This document shows positions 17,444 to 26,250 of a stretch of 64,000 bases of DNA, piece by piece. This stretch comes from JACMLC01 sp963817025 (GTDB lineage: Bacteria > Acidobacteriota > Blastocatellia > Pyrinomonadales > Pyrinomonadaceae). The notes below the pieces were generated by a model that saw only the letters and a program-made list of their open reading frames with translations, did no database searches and was not told the DNA's origin. The stretch spans positions 372,001-436,000 of the forward strand of contig CAWFML010000001.1 of assembly GCA_963817025.1 (NCBI GenBank), read 5' to 3'. A program made the translations under genes and the position numbers. Position 1 is the first letter of the stretch, and every line of letters starts with the position of its first letter.

Positions 17444-19861
17444 TCAAGTAAGATCACCGGCAATCTGTTGAATCTTGATGACGACAAACTCTGCGGGTTT
17501 GAGCGGGGCAAAGCCCACTTCGATATTGACGATGCCGAGGTTGCGGTCGTTCTGCGTGGTCGTCTCACCATCGCATTTGACATAAAAGGCTTTGTCGGGC
17601 GTGCTGCCCTGAAAGGCTCCCTGACGGAAGAGGCTCAACATAAAGGCGTTGAGATTGAGACGGATGCTGGCCCACAACGGCTCGTCGTTCGGCTCAAAGA
17701 CGATCCACTTCGTGCCGCGAAAGAGAGACTCTTCGAGAAAGAGCGCGAGGCGGCGTATGGGAATGTATTTCCACTCGGAGCCGATGTCGTCCGAGCCGTC
17801 GAGCGTGCGCGCGCCCCAGTTGACGATGCCGCTCGGAAACTTGCGCAGGCAGTTGACGCCGAGCTTATTCAGGACGCCGTTCTCCATGTCCGTGAGATTG
17901 ACTTCCAGATCGAGGACGGCGCGCAGGTCTGCCTCTGTTCCGGCGGGAGCTTTCCAGACGCCGCGCTCGGAATCAATGCGCGCCATCAAGCCCGCAATCA
18001 TCCCCGCAGGGCCGATCAGCTTCTTGATGCCGGCATCGCTGTACTGAACTTTCGGATAAAAGACTGCGGAGTGATCTTTGACGACGAGGGCGCGCAGGTT
18101 GTTGACGGCAGTCGCATCTGCGACAGGCACATCCACAGCCGTCCAGCTATCCGGCGCGTCAACCAGCAGGAAAGCTCTGTGCTGCGCGCAATAGATGCTG
18201 GCCGGGCCAAGCAGTTGAAGATAAGTCGCTTCATTGACCTGCCTGTCTCCGGGCAAGACCAACAGGTTGAAGAGGTCAACCTTGTCGAGCGCATAAAAGC
18301 CGGTATGTGTCACAGGATTGCCGCCGTAGTCCGCTGCTCCCGGCGGGGTCAGGCCGTCATTGCCAGCCGTTCCGCCTGACTGAAACGCGCCCGTGCCTGT
18401 CGTGCCGAGACTATACTGGCGAACATTGGCGACAAAGCCTGCGCCAAACGTGCTGGCATTCGCGCCGCCCGTAGTCGTCACAGTAGAGATGTCGTTGATG
18501 CTGCCCTGCTTCTTACGAAAGGCCAGATGATAGCCCCAGACTTCAGCCTTCCACGGCACGTTCGGGTCTGCGTTAACTTTCTGCGCGATGCGGCGTAGCT
18601 TTTCCCTGACGCCGTCAAGACCGGGGCCAGCCGAAACAAAGTTGCGCTCGCCCGAAGCAGTGGTCACGAGGTCAACTGTGACCGCAGGGCTTCCGGCAAT
18701 CTGGATTCCGGTAATCGTTCCCTGCGTCAGCCCCGCAAAATTATTGAGGCCGTTGGTGCTCACGTCCGAGCCGTCCGCAAAATCGCCGGGAGCCGGGCCG
18801 CCCACAAACACAGCGCCGTTATAGACCGGCCTCATGTTGCTGTAGCGCACGACTTCTATGCCGCCCTGATCCAGACCGAGCATCATCGGCACGGCAAAAT
18901 CATTTGCCGCCGCGCGGCGTATCTGCACGCTGCTGAAATTGTCCAGATCGGAGATGATGCGTAACACTTTGGCGTTGATACCGGCAGGGCCGACCTGATC
19001 GAACCGGCAGGCCACCTTCATGCCGGGAACGGCGGAAGCGAGCTGCGGATTGACCAGCGCGGCAAACGAGTTGGCGACATCTGTCAGGCCAGCTCCTGCA
19101 ACGGTCATGCCCGTCAGGTCAATGTTGACATCTTTCGTGCCGTTGACGTTCATCACGAATTTATTATTGGTCGCCAGCAGGCCGTTAATGTCCAGAACCA
19201 GTTGCGCGACGGAGCCTGTGAAAACCCTGCGGCTCTGGCTGAAGCCGGGAGGCGACGACGCGTTGATGGTCGCCAGAGGGTTAGCAGGGTCTCCCATATC
19301 CGCGTGCAGCTTGAGGTCTATGAGCTTGGAAGATTGCGTGACGAAGGGCGGAGCGAATCTGGGCGATGTGGGCATCATCGAGAGGCCGCTGAAATTTTCC
19401 TGACTGATGATTGCCCCGTCCACCTCGTAGATGACGGCCAGATTGAAGGTCTCGTCCGTGTTGGTCGTGTTGTAATCCACCTCTAGCTTGATGTCCTGCC
19501 CCCAGAGGCCGGGCTGCTTGGCGGTCGCCGTCAACACATTCTTCGAGTTAACGCCGGAGGCGATATTTCTGAGCGAGACTCTGGCGGCGGCTGCGCCCGG
19601 TGCAAGCCTCACGACGTAGCAATCCGTCCCCCCGTTATCAAAAAACTGCTTGACGCTCTGGGCCAGATCGCTCAAGGGATGCGGGCCGCCGAACTCGCGC
19701 AAGAAATCTGCAAAGCTCAGGCAGCGCACGGCCTTGTCAATAGGGCCTCTGGCCGTCCTGCCGAAGAATGCCGCGATGGAAGTCGAGACGCCGGTGATGG
19801 TATGCACACCGCTCGGAACCTCCTGAATATAGACACCCGGATAGCTGACCTGTACTGGCAT
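17444..19861 (-). CDS. contractile tail sheath protein
   Basis: 805 residues. The N-terminus (VSYPGVYIQEVPSGVHTITGVSTSIAAFFGRTARGPI, then LREFGGPHPLSDLAQSVKQFFDNGGTDCYVVRL) and C-terminus (WIVFEPNDEPLWASIRLNLNAFMLSLFRQGAFQG, then DRNLGIVNIEVGFAPLKPAEFVVIKIQQI) are standard sheath folds. Between them lies a large beta-rich insertion of roughly 350 residues, making it much longer than the 350-500 residues of typical eCIS sheaths. The insertion would face the particle exterior. The start has a GGAGG box 8 bases upstream. It is the only sheath gene in view. Confidence 0.95.
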   Translation of the reverse strand: MPVQVSYPGVYIQEVPSGVHTITGVSTSIAAFFGRTARGPIDKAVRCLSFADFLREFGGPHPLSDLAQSVKQFFDNGGTDCYVVRLAPGAAAARVSLRNIASGVNSKNVLTATAKQPGLWGQDIKLEVDYNTTNTDETFNLAVIYEVDGAIISQENFSGLSMMPTSPRFAPPFVTQSSKLIDLKLHADMGDPANPLATINASSPPGFSQSRRVFTGSVAQLVLDINGLLATNNKFVMNVNGTKDVNIDLTGMTVAGAGLTDVANSFAALVNPQLASAVPGMKVACRFDQVGPAGINAKVLRIISDLDNFSSVQIRRAAANDFAVPMMLGLDQGGIEVVRYSNMRPVYNGAVFVGGPAPGDFADGSDVSTNGLNNFAGLTQGTITGIQIAGSPAVTVDLVTTASGERNFVSAGPGLDGVREKLRRIAQKVNADPNVPWKAEVWGYHLAFRKKQGSINDISTVTTTGGANASTFGAGFVANVRQYSLGTTGTGAFQSGGTAGNDGLTPPGAADYGGNPVTHTGFYALDKVDLFNLLVLPGDRQVNEATYLQLLGPASIYCAQHRAFLLVDAPDSWTAVDVPVADATAVNNLRALVVKDHSAVFYPKVQYSDAGIKKLIGPAGMIAGLMARIDSERGVWKAPAGTEADLRAVLDLEVNLTDMENGVLNKLGVNCLRKFPSGIVNWGARTLDGSDDIGSEWKYIPIRRLALFLEESLFRGTKWIVFEPNDEPLWASIRLNLNAFMLSLFRQGAFQGSTPDKAFYVKCDGETTTQNDRNLGIVNIEVGFAPLKPAEFVVIKIQQIAGDLT

Positions 19862-20020
19862 TATTTATTCCTCCATCACGCGCCGCTCGCTCTTGAACGG
19901 CGTGAAGCTTTTGTGGTTGAGCAGGCAAGCTCTGGCAAAAATTTTGATAACGTCAGCCGCGCTCTGTGCTCTGTTGCAGGAGGCCGACGCGGGTCTCCGG
20001 CGCGGGCTTGCTGCTGCGGA

Positions 20021-20293
20021 TCAATCTTTATTCTTTAGCAAAGCAAGAATGGCTTTCTCTTTGCGACGATTCAGGCGGTAGTGCGTGCGCGAGTCGCGTG
20101 TCTTGTATTCAATGATGATTTTTCTGGCGGCGAGATCGTCCAAAACTTCCCTGACTTCGGCGGTCTGGCGTTTGATTTTCTGCTCAAGCAGCCACCACTC
20201 GACGATGCCATCCAATGTGTCCTGCGCGGCAGAGTTTTCAGACAAGTAGGACAACACATCCTGCGTGATTTGAGCTTTGTCGGGAACACACAT
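20021..20293 (-). CDS. small winged-helix-like protein heading the injection-system operon
   Basis: 90 residues from ATG at 20293 (a GTG at 20308 is possible but would leave almost no leader). The sequence DGIVEWWLLEQKIKRQTAEVREVLDDLAARKIIIEYKTRDSRTHYRLNRRKEKAILALL reads like a winged-helix DNA-binding fold: helices, then a beta-wing ending in YRLN. I do not recognise a named family. It lies 159 bases before the sheath gene, same strand, and directly after a sigma-54 promoter candidate, so it is likely the first gene of the operon. It may tune expression or bind another component. Confidence 0.65.
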   Translation of the reverse strand: MCVPDKAQITQDVLSYLSENSAAQDTLDGIVEWWLLEQKIKRQTAEVREVLDDLAARKIIIEYKTRDSRTHYRLNRRKEKAILALLKNKD

Positions 20294-20323
20294 AGGTTTT
20301 CGATCCACTTAAGCTCAGCAGTC

Positions 20324-20340
20324 TGCAATTTCAAGACCAG
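20324..20340 (-). promoter_or_regulatory. sigma-54 (-24/-12) promoter candidate for the injection-system operon
   Basis: On the minus strand the sequence CTGGTCTTGAAATTGCA carries TGG and TTGC at the exact spacing of the sigma-54 consensus (GG, 10 bases, GC), with matching flanking Y and W positions. The predicted start of transcription, around 20312, lies about 20 bases before ATG at 20293. An adjacent GAFTGA-type activator gene supports it. Confidence 0.65.
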
Positions 20341-20448
20341 AACCGGGCGCACAGTTTTTCCGGCAAAATGCCGACCGTCCCAAGCCTTTTTTGTCCTAGC
20401 GGAAAGAGTGTTGCGGGAAGGAAAGCTCCGATGTGGCAGAAAAACTGT

Positions 20449-20466
20449 GTGGACAAATTTGTCCAC
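20449..20466. promoter_or_regulatory. 18-bp palindrome, candidate enhancer site for the sigma-54 activator
   Basis: GTGGACAAATTTGTCCAC is a perfect palindrome about 110 bases upstream of the -24 element, a typical place for an activator binding site. Additional TGTCCTAG words occur at 20392-20399 and 20482-20489, sharing the TGTCC half-site. Confidence 0.55.
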
Positions 20467-20507
20467 GCGTTGGTGAGGAAATGTCCTAGACCAAAAGGAA
20501 GGCAAAA

Positions 20508-20581
20508 GTAAAAAGTAAAAGGCAAAAGTAAGAAAGCCTTCAATCGCTCTTCACTTTTACCTTTTACCTTTTACCTTTTTA
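20508..20581. repeat. AT-rich inverted repeat of AAAAGGTAAAAG words
   Basis: The left arm is made of GGCAAAAGTAAAAAG words and the right arm of CTTTTACCTTTTACC words, around a loop with AATCGCTCTTC. Similar arms occur at 37290-37375 and 61086-61175. It ends next to the stop codon of the activator gene and could act as its transcription terminator. Confidence 0.6.
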
Positions 20582-20582
20582 C

Positions 20583-21995
20583 TTATGAAGTTCCCGGCTT
20601 GAACTTGCCCACGTCAATCTCATGCTTGCGTATCAGTTCCCAGAACGCGCGGCGATTCTTGTGCGCGGCCTGAGCCGATTTGCTGATATTGCCGTCGTGT
20701 GAGAGCAAGAGTCTTTGAATATACTCTTTCTCGAATTGCTCTACGATCCGTGCTTTGGCCTGTTGAAATGATTCTTCCGCGTCGTCTTGTGCGTCTGGCA
20801 CAGGCAACGCGATGTCCGGCTCTGTGAGTGAGTTTGTCTCGGAGAACATCACAGCGCGCTCGATTGTGTGCTCAAGCTCTCTGACATTGCCGGGCCATGC
20901 GTAGGAAGTGAGTTTGCGTATCACTTCGGCGGAGAGCGTCGTCATCTCTTTATCGAATTCTTCTGCGTACTTCTCGACAAAGTGGCTTGCCAGAAAAGCG
21001 ATGTCTTCGCGTCTTTCGCGCAGGGGCGGCAGCATAATCGAGACGACGTTGAGACGATAATAAAGGTCTTGTCGCAGCCTCCCCTCGCGGACGGCTTCTT
21101 CGAGCGGCGCATTCGAGGCGGCGATGACGCGCACATCCGCCCGCCGCATCTTTGATGAACCGAGTCGCCTGTACTCTTTCTCCTGCAAGAACCTCAGCAG
21201 CTTTGTCTGGGCCATCAGCGGCAGGCAATCTATCTCGTCCAGAAAGAGCGTGCCGCCCTCTGCCTCTTGAATCAGACCGGCCTGCGCCGCGTTGGCTCCT
21301 GTGAATGCGCCGCGCTCATGGCCGAACAATTCATTCTCGACCAGCTCGACGGGAATCGCTCCGCAGTTGACAGGGACAAACGGCTGGCGCATGCGCGGGC
21401 TTAAGTAATGAATCGAGCGCGCACACATCTCTTTGCCTGTGCCCGTCTCGCCCGTAATCAAAACGCGGCTGTCGCAACGCGCGATGAGCGGAATCTTTTT
21501 TATCTCCGCGAGAAAGTTTGCGGCCTTGCCGACCAGAAGTTTTAAGCCGACCTTTTCTTTGAGCCTCTGCGTCGCAAGCTCCTGCCCGCCCGGTTTTTCA
21601 AGCAGCCGCCAGACGCGAGGCAAAGTGTCCGAGGCTTTCAAAGGCGGCGTGATGAAATCCGAGGCCCCCTTTTGAAGCAGCGCGAGCGTCTCAACCGCTC
21701 CGCATTCTTCCGTCACGACGATGACAGGAATTTCGGGTTGTCTCTTTTTGATGGACTCGATCAGAGTGCCGCCCCACGGCAACTGCTCCGGGAGCAGAAT
21801 CAGGAAGATCAAAGAGGGGTCAAAGAGGGGTTGCTCATCAAACCACCGCTTGTCAAATTTCATCTGGCTCGAATCTATAATGACCTCATGACGGAGTTTG
21901 CCCACTGAAGTGGAGACCGCGAGGATGGATTCGAGCGCGTTGCCAGTGGCTCTTTGAGGGTTACAATTAATCAGTAAAATATCGGACTGCTTCAT
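20583..21995 (-). CDS. sigma-54-dependent transcriptional activator with degenerate receiver domain
   Basis: 470 residues in three parts: an N-terminal receiver-like domain (about 1-135), an AAA+ domain with Walker A GETGTGKE (182-189), GAFTGA loop (229-234), Walker B TLFLDEIDCL and a sensor region, and a Fis-type helix-turn-helix at the C-terminus (GNISKSAQAAHKNRRAFWELIRKH). The GAFTGA loop contacts sigma-54, so this is a bacterial enhancer-binding protein. The usual phospho-acceptor Asp is missing: the beta-3 strand reads SLIFLILLPEQLP. Control may therefore not need phosphorylation. It shares strand and neighbourhood with the injection operon and is its likely activator. Confidence 0.93.
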   Translation of the reverse strand: MKQSDILLINCNPQRATGNALESILAVSTSVGKLRHEVIIDSSQMKFDKRWFDEQPLFDPSLIFLILLPEQLPWGGTLIESIKKRQPEIPVIVVTEECGAVETLALLQKGASDFITPPLKASDTLPRVWRLLEKPGGQELATQRLKEKVGLKLLVGKAANFLAEIKKIPLIARCDSRVLITGETGTGKEMCARSIHYLSPRMRQPFVPVNCGAIPVELVENELFGHERGAFTGANAAQAGLIQEAEGGTLFLDEIDCLPLMAQTKLLRFLQEKEYRRLGSSKMRRADVRVIAASNAPLEEAVREGRLRQDLYYRLNVVSIMLPPLRERREDIAFLASHFVEKYAEEFDKEMTTLSAEVIRKLTSYAWPGNVRELEHTIERAVMFSETNSLTEPDIALPVPDAQDDAEESFQQAKARIVEQFEKEYIQRLLLSHDGNISKSAQAAHKNRRAFWELIRKHEIDVGKFKPGTS

Positions 21996-22494
21996 GTCTA
22001 TGATTCCTTTTGAGGTTGAGGTGATAACACTCAGGAACCAGCCCGGCTTGTTCGATTTACAACGAGATTCGCAACCTGTCCTTGAGAGCGAGCGTCAGAC
22101 GCACCCGCCGAAAGCGGATGGCTGGCGTCGCCTCTGCCGGTCAGAGTTGATAAACGCCGACAACAAAACTATTCCCGAAAGCTCTCGCTCTCAGGCTTAA
22201 AGTTTTCTGGAATTTCAATCACACGAGGCAATTCAATGACGAGGCAAGTGTGAGACAAAGAGCACGGGGCAAGGGAAACTTCCCTACGGTCAAAACGCAG
22301 CAAATACATCTGGCGCAACCGTTTTTTTAAGCAGGCGCAACTCTAAGCTCGAAGACTATTTCCTGTCAAGAGTTTTGCCTTGCACGGCAGGTTAAATAAA
22401 AATTAAGAAGCTGAACTGATTGAAAAGCCCTGAAAGGGCGTAATGTAATAGCCCGGTGCAACGCGCCGCGTTAGCACGCCCTTTTATAGCTATT
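21996..22494. other. non-coding stretch upstream of the activator gene
   Basis: No convincing gene. It would hold the promoter of the minus-strand activator. The last 60 bases contain short hairpins of the type AGCCCTGAAAGGGCG, followed by TAATAGCCC and a GCAACGCGCCGCGTT segment. I see no clear sigma-70 promoter. Confidence 0.4.
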
Positions 22495-22618
22495 TGCGAT
22501 AGAGTGACCAGATGCGCCCTCCCTGAGGGTCGGGCTACAGCCCCTGTACTGTCGCTCACGGGGCAGTAGCCCGACCCTCAGGGAGGGCGCATGCATTTGC
22601 AATCCGCTATATTTCGCC
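22495..22618. repeat. long palindromic element, family A, copy 1
   Basis: Perfect 26-bp arms at 22512-22537 and 22567-22592 (core CCCTGAGGGTCGGGCTA) flank a 29-base loop that itself can partly pair (CAGCCCC / GGGGCAG). Outer flanks TAGCTATTTGCGATAGAGTG and TTTGCAATCCGCTATA recur in the other copies. There is no coding capacity, so it is a REP/MITE-like element. Confidence 0.85.
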
Positions 22619-22619
22619 C

Positions 22620-22740
22620 TTTACAGGGCTTGGAATCACAATCATGACTCAATACCTGTGGCGTTGCCACAGGCTATTGCATTGCGCCCCTTCGGGGCTT
22701 CAATACATGGCGTCCTTCGGGGCTTGCACAGATTTTTCAA
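22620..22740. repeat. cluster of short GC hairpins
   Basis: Successive small hairpins CCTGTGGCGTTGCCACAGG, GCCCCTTCGGGGC and CCTTCGGGG occur after the family A element, before the ileS stop codon. Together with the AGCCCTGAAAGGGCG hairpin at 22434 they form a repeat cluster between ileS and the activator gene. Confidence 0.5.
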
Positions 22741-22790
22741 ACAGCTTCTTAAAGCGCAAAAATTTGAATCAGCCAATAGTGATGGTGTCT

Positions 22791-25700
22791 CTAACTCTCG
22801 GCGCGGCGGAGAGTGATAGTCACGGGCGTGCCGTCCATATTCACCTCTTCCTCATAATCCGCAGGACTGAGCGCGTCATAGACGAGCGACGAGACCAGAC
22901 CTTCGCTCTTCACATACTCTTCCTGTGCTTTCAAAGCCGCGGCCAGTTCCACGGTCGTGCTGAGGCCGAGATGTATGTAATCCGAAATGTTCAGATTCGC
23001 CTTCTTGCGCGCGTTCTGGACTGCGCGCAGGATATTGCGCGCCTGCCCTTCCATCACCAGTTCGGGAGTCAGCGTCGTGTTGAGCGCGACCAGATAGCTG
23101 CCATCTTCGACCGCAGCGTATCCTTCGGGACTCTTGACATCCACGAGAAAGGCGGACGGCTCGAACTCGACGGTCTCGTCTCCAATGCGAACCTGAGTCA
23201 TCACGCCGCGCCTGACGTTATCCGCCACAGCGCGTGCGTCCAGTGTCTTTAAAGCTTTGACAAACTCCGGCACACGTTTGCCCAAAAGCTTGCCGACGAC
23301 GGGCAGGTTGGGGCGCAGAGTATAGTTGATAAAGTCAGAATTGAAATCCAGAAAGCTGACCTGCTTGACGTTCAATTCTTCCTTGAGCTGATGTTCGAGG
23401 CGACGCAAAGCAGCCACTTCCGGTTCCGTCGAGACGCGCACGAGTATTTCCGGCAACGGCTGGCGAAACTGTATCGCGGCTGCCGAACGCGCAGAGCGTC
23501 CAAGCTCTATCAGCTTGATGAGCAGGCCCATCTCCCCCAACAGCGTTTCGTCTATCAATTCCGCATTTGTCTCCGGCCAGTCCGCCAGGTGGACAGAGGG
23601 CTGTGCATCCGGGTTTACATTCAAGACCAGATTTCCGTACATCGCCTCGGTGACAAACGGAATCATCGGCGCGCAGAGCTTTGAGAGCGCGACGAGCGTT
23701 TCATACAAGGTCACATAGGCCGCGCGCTTGTCTTCGTCATTCTCGCTCTTCCAGAAGCGGCGGCGGTTGCGCCGCACATACCAGTTGGACAAATCCCTGA
23801 CCACGAAATCTCCGATGGCGCGCGAAGCATCCGTCACATCGTAGTCGTCCAGATCAAGCGTCACCTTTTCAATCAAACGATGCAGCTTGGCAATCATCCA
23901 GCGATCAATTTCGGGACGCGCGGCCACCTCAAGCGGCGTCTCGAAATCCGGCCCGTCCAGATTGGCGTAGAGGACAAAGAAGCTGTAGACGTTCCAGAGC
24001 GTGAGCAGAAAATCTTTGATAACTTCCGTCACAAATCTCGGATGAAAACTCTTGTTCGCCTCCGGCGGGCTTGAGACATACATGTACCAGCGCAGAGCAT
24101 CCGCGCCCTGCTCGTTCAAAACAGTCCACGGGTCAACGGCGTTCCCGCGCGACTTGGACATCTTCTGTCCCTTCTCGTCGTTGATAAAGCCGAGCACGAT
24201 ACAGTTTTTAAAAGCAGATGTCGGAGCGAAAAGCTCCGAGAGAGCGCCCGGCGCACGCCCGTCCGCAGGGTCGCCCCTGTCCGTCAGCAAGGTGGCAAGC
24301 GCGTGCAGGCTATAGAACCACCCGCGCGTCTGATCCATAGCCTCGCTGATAAAATCCGCTGGAAAGTTTTGGGGAAACTCCTTCTGATGCTCGAAAGGAT
24401 AATGCCACTGCGCGTAAGGCATCGCGCCGGATTCAAACCACACGTCAATCGTGTAGGGCAAGCGTTTGTAAACCGTCCCGTTCTTTTCAAACGTGATGTC
24501 GTCAACGAAGGGTCTGTGCAGGTCTAAGTCGTCAAGCTCTAGTCCCGTCAACTCTTCCAGCTCGCTGACGCTGCCGACACAGATTTTGTCTGCGCCGTCC
24601 GCGCTCGTCCAGACGGGAAGCGGCGTTCCCCAGTAACGCTCGCGCGAGATAGCCCAGTCAATGTTGTTCTCAAGCCAGCGACCGAATCTCCCGGTCTTGA
24701 CGTGTTCGGGAATCCAGTTGATTTTTTGATTGTTCTCCAACAATGCCTGTTTGACGGCGGTGGTGCGTATATACCAGCTCGTCTTGGCATAGAAGAGCAG
24801 CGGCGAATCGTCGCGCCAGCAAAAAGGATAAGCATGGCGGACTCTTTCGGAGCGATACATTAGCCCGCGCTCTTTGAGGTCGCGCGTGATTTGTTTGTCC
24901 GCCTCCTTGAAAAACATTCCGGCGTAAGGGCCATCGGCCTGAGGCCAAACGGGCGCTGTCACTTCCGCGTAAACTTTGCCTGAGAGGTCTACGGAAAAGA
25001 TTGTCGGCAGGTCATGCTTGCGCCCGACTTCGAGGTCGCCGTAGGCCGGGGCGATATGAACGATGCCTGTGCCGTCATCGATGCTCACGAAATCGTCGGC
25101 CACTATGCGGAAGCCTTTCGAGAGGTCTTCCCCTTCAGGCGCGCGGCCCTGCAAAATCTGTTCATACTTGAAGCCGACCAGAGCAGAGCCGGAAAAAGTC
25201 TTGAGCAGGCGAAAGCTTCCTTCGCCAAAAACTTTTTCCGCCAGCGCGACTGCGAGAATGAAAAGCTCTGCGCGCTCGTCCTCTTTGCCGTAAGCCGGAG
25301 CGGATTCAAAGAGTCCATACTCTTCATCTCCCCTGACAGCCAGCGCGGTGTTGGCCCCAAGCGTCCACGGCGTCGTCGTCCACGCGAGATAAGAGACAGC
25401 ATGCTTGTCATCAGCAGATAAAATTCCGGCGCGCGTTAAATCTTCCCTGCGCGCGGGAAACTTGGGCCAGACGGAAGGGTCGTCCACGTCCTCTTTCATC
25501 CCCTGCGAGACCTCGTGGTCGGCAAGGCTCGTGTTGCAGCGCGGGCAGTGCATGGTGGTCTTGTAATCTTCATAGAGAAGACTGCGCTCCCAAAAGGATT
25601 TCAGAATCCACCAGCATGTCTCGATATAGGTGTTCTGGTATGTGATGTAAGCATGCTCAAGATCAATCCAGAAGCCTATGCGCTCCGTCAGCCTGTTCCA

Positions 25701-26090
25701 ATCCTGTATGTAGCGGAAGACGGAATCGCGGCAGAGCCTGTTAAACTCTGCGATGCCGAACTTTTCTATGTCCTGTTTGCCCGTCGAGCCGATCTCTTTT
25801 TCGACCTCGACTTCGACGGGGAGGCCGTGCGTGTCCCAGCCGCCGCGCCGCTCGACGCGATAGCCGCGCATGGTTTTGTAACGCGGATAGAGGTCTTTAA
25901 AAGCACGCGCGCTGACGTGATGAATGCCGGGCCTGCCGTTGGCTGTGGGCGGCCCCTCGTAGAAAACATAGTTGCCTTTGGGAGAGGCTTTGGCTAAAGC
26001 CGCGCGAAAGATTTTGTGCTCCTGCCAGAACCGTATGATCTCTTCTTCCAATTCCGGGAAGCTGACGTTTTGCTTGACGCTCTCGAACAT
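22791..26090 (-). CDS. ileS: isoleucyl-tRNA synthetase (IleS2-like)
   Basis: 1099 residues; charges tRNA-Ile with isoleucine in the cytoplasm. The class I signature is present as HHVSAR in GPPTANGRPGIHHVSARAFKDLYP (the HIGH box position), the KMSKS loop is intact (GQKMSKSRGNAVDP), and the editing domain, anticodon-binding domain and C-terminal extension follow. The HxxA-type HIGH box and length resemble the IleS2 clade (Thermus/Deinococcus and eukaryote-like), which is typically less sensitive to mupirocin; that property is inferred. It is monocistronic and divergent from the J-domain gene at 26251. Confidence 0.97.
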   Translation of the reverse strand: MFESVKQNVSFPELEEEIIRFWQEHKIFRAALAKASPKGNYVFYEGPPTANGRPGIHHVSARAFKDLYPRYKTMRGYRVERRGGWDTHGLPVEVEVEKEIGSTGKQDIEKFGIAEFNRLCRDSVFRYIQDWNRLTERIGFWIDLEHAYITYQNTYIETCWWILKSFWERSLLYEDYKTTMHCPRCNTSLADHEVSQGMKEDVDDPSVWPKFPARREDLTRAGILSADDKHAVSYLAWTTTPWTLGANTALAVRGDEEYGLFESAPAYGKEDERAELFILAVALAEKVFGEGSFRLLKTFSGSALVGFKYEQILQGRAPEGEDLSKGFRIVADDFVSIDDGTGIVHIAPAYGDLEVGRKHDLPTIFSVDLSGKVYAEVTAPVWPQADGPYAGMFFKEADKQITRDLKERGLMYRSERVRHAYPFCWRDDSPLLFYAKTSWYIRTTAVKQALLENNQKINWIPEHVKTGRFGRWLENNIDWAISRERYWGTPLPVWTSADGADKICVGSVSELEELTGLELDDLDLHRPFVDDITFEKNGTVYKRLPYTIDVWFESGAMPYAQWHYPFEHQKEFPQNFPADFISEAMDQTRGWFYSLHALATLLTDRGDPADGRAPGALSELFAPTSAFKNCIVLGFINDEKGQKMSKSRGNAVDPWTVLNEQGADALRWYMYVSSPPEANKSFHPRFVTEVIKDFLLTLWNVYSFFVLYANLDGPDFETPLEVAARPEIDRWMIAKLHRLIEKVTLDLDDYDVTDASRAIGDFVVRDLSNWYVRRNRRRFWKSENDEDKRAAYVTLYETLVALSKLCAPMIPFVTEAMYGNLVLNVNPDAQPSVHLADWPETNAELIDETLLGEMGLLIKLIELGRSARSAAAIQFRQPLPEILVRVSTEPEVAALRRLEHQLKEELNVKQVSFLDFNSDFINYTLRPNLPVVGKLLGKRVPEFVKALKTLDARAVADNVRRGVMTQVRIGDETVEFEPSAFLVDVKSPEGYAAVEDGSYLVALNTTLTPELVMEGQARNILRAVQNARKKANLNISDYIHLGLSTTVELAAALKAQEEYVKSEGLVSSLVYDALSPADYEEEVNMDGTPVTITLRRAES

Positions 26091-26250
26091 GTTGGCCCAC
26101 TCGATGAATAGAAATTTGAATAGCTGTTTTCATCAGAAAATCGTCTACCGCATCTTTGCAACTTTGTAGCATGTTTGTAATTGACTTGCTACCGGATTAA
26201 GATGCTTTTGACTTAAAGCCACTGGCAAGCACGGTGGCTGTTTTCATAAT

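Noticed and set aside
22644..23252. Plus-strand open frame of 202 codons at the ileS end
   Set aside because: It starts in a hairpin cluster and overlaps the ileS C-terminus on the other strand, without a plausible ribosome-binding site.
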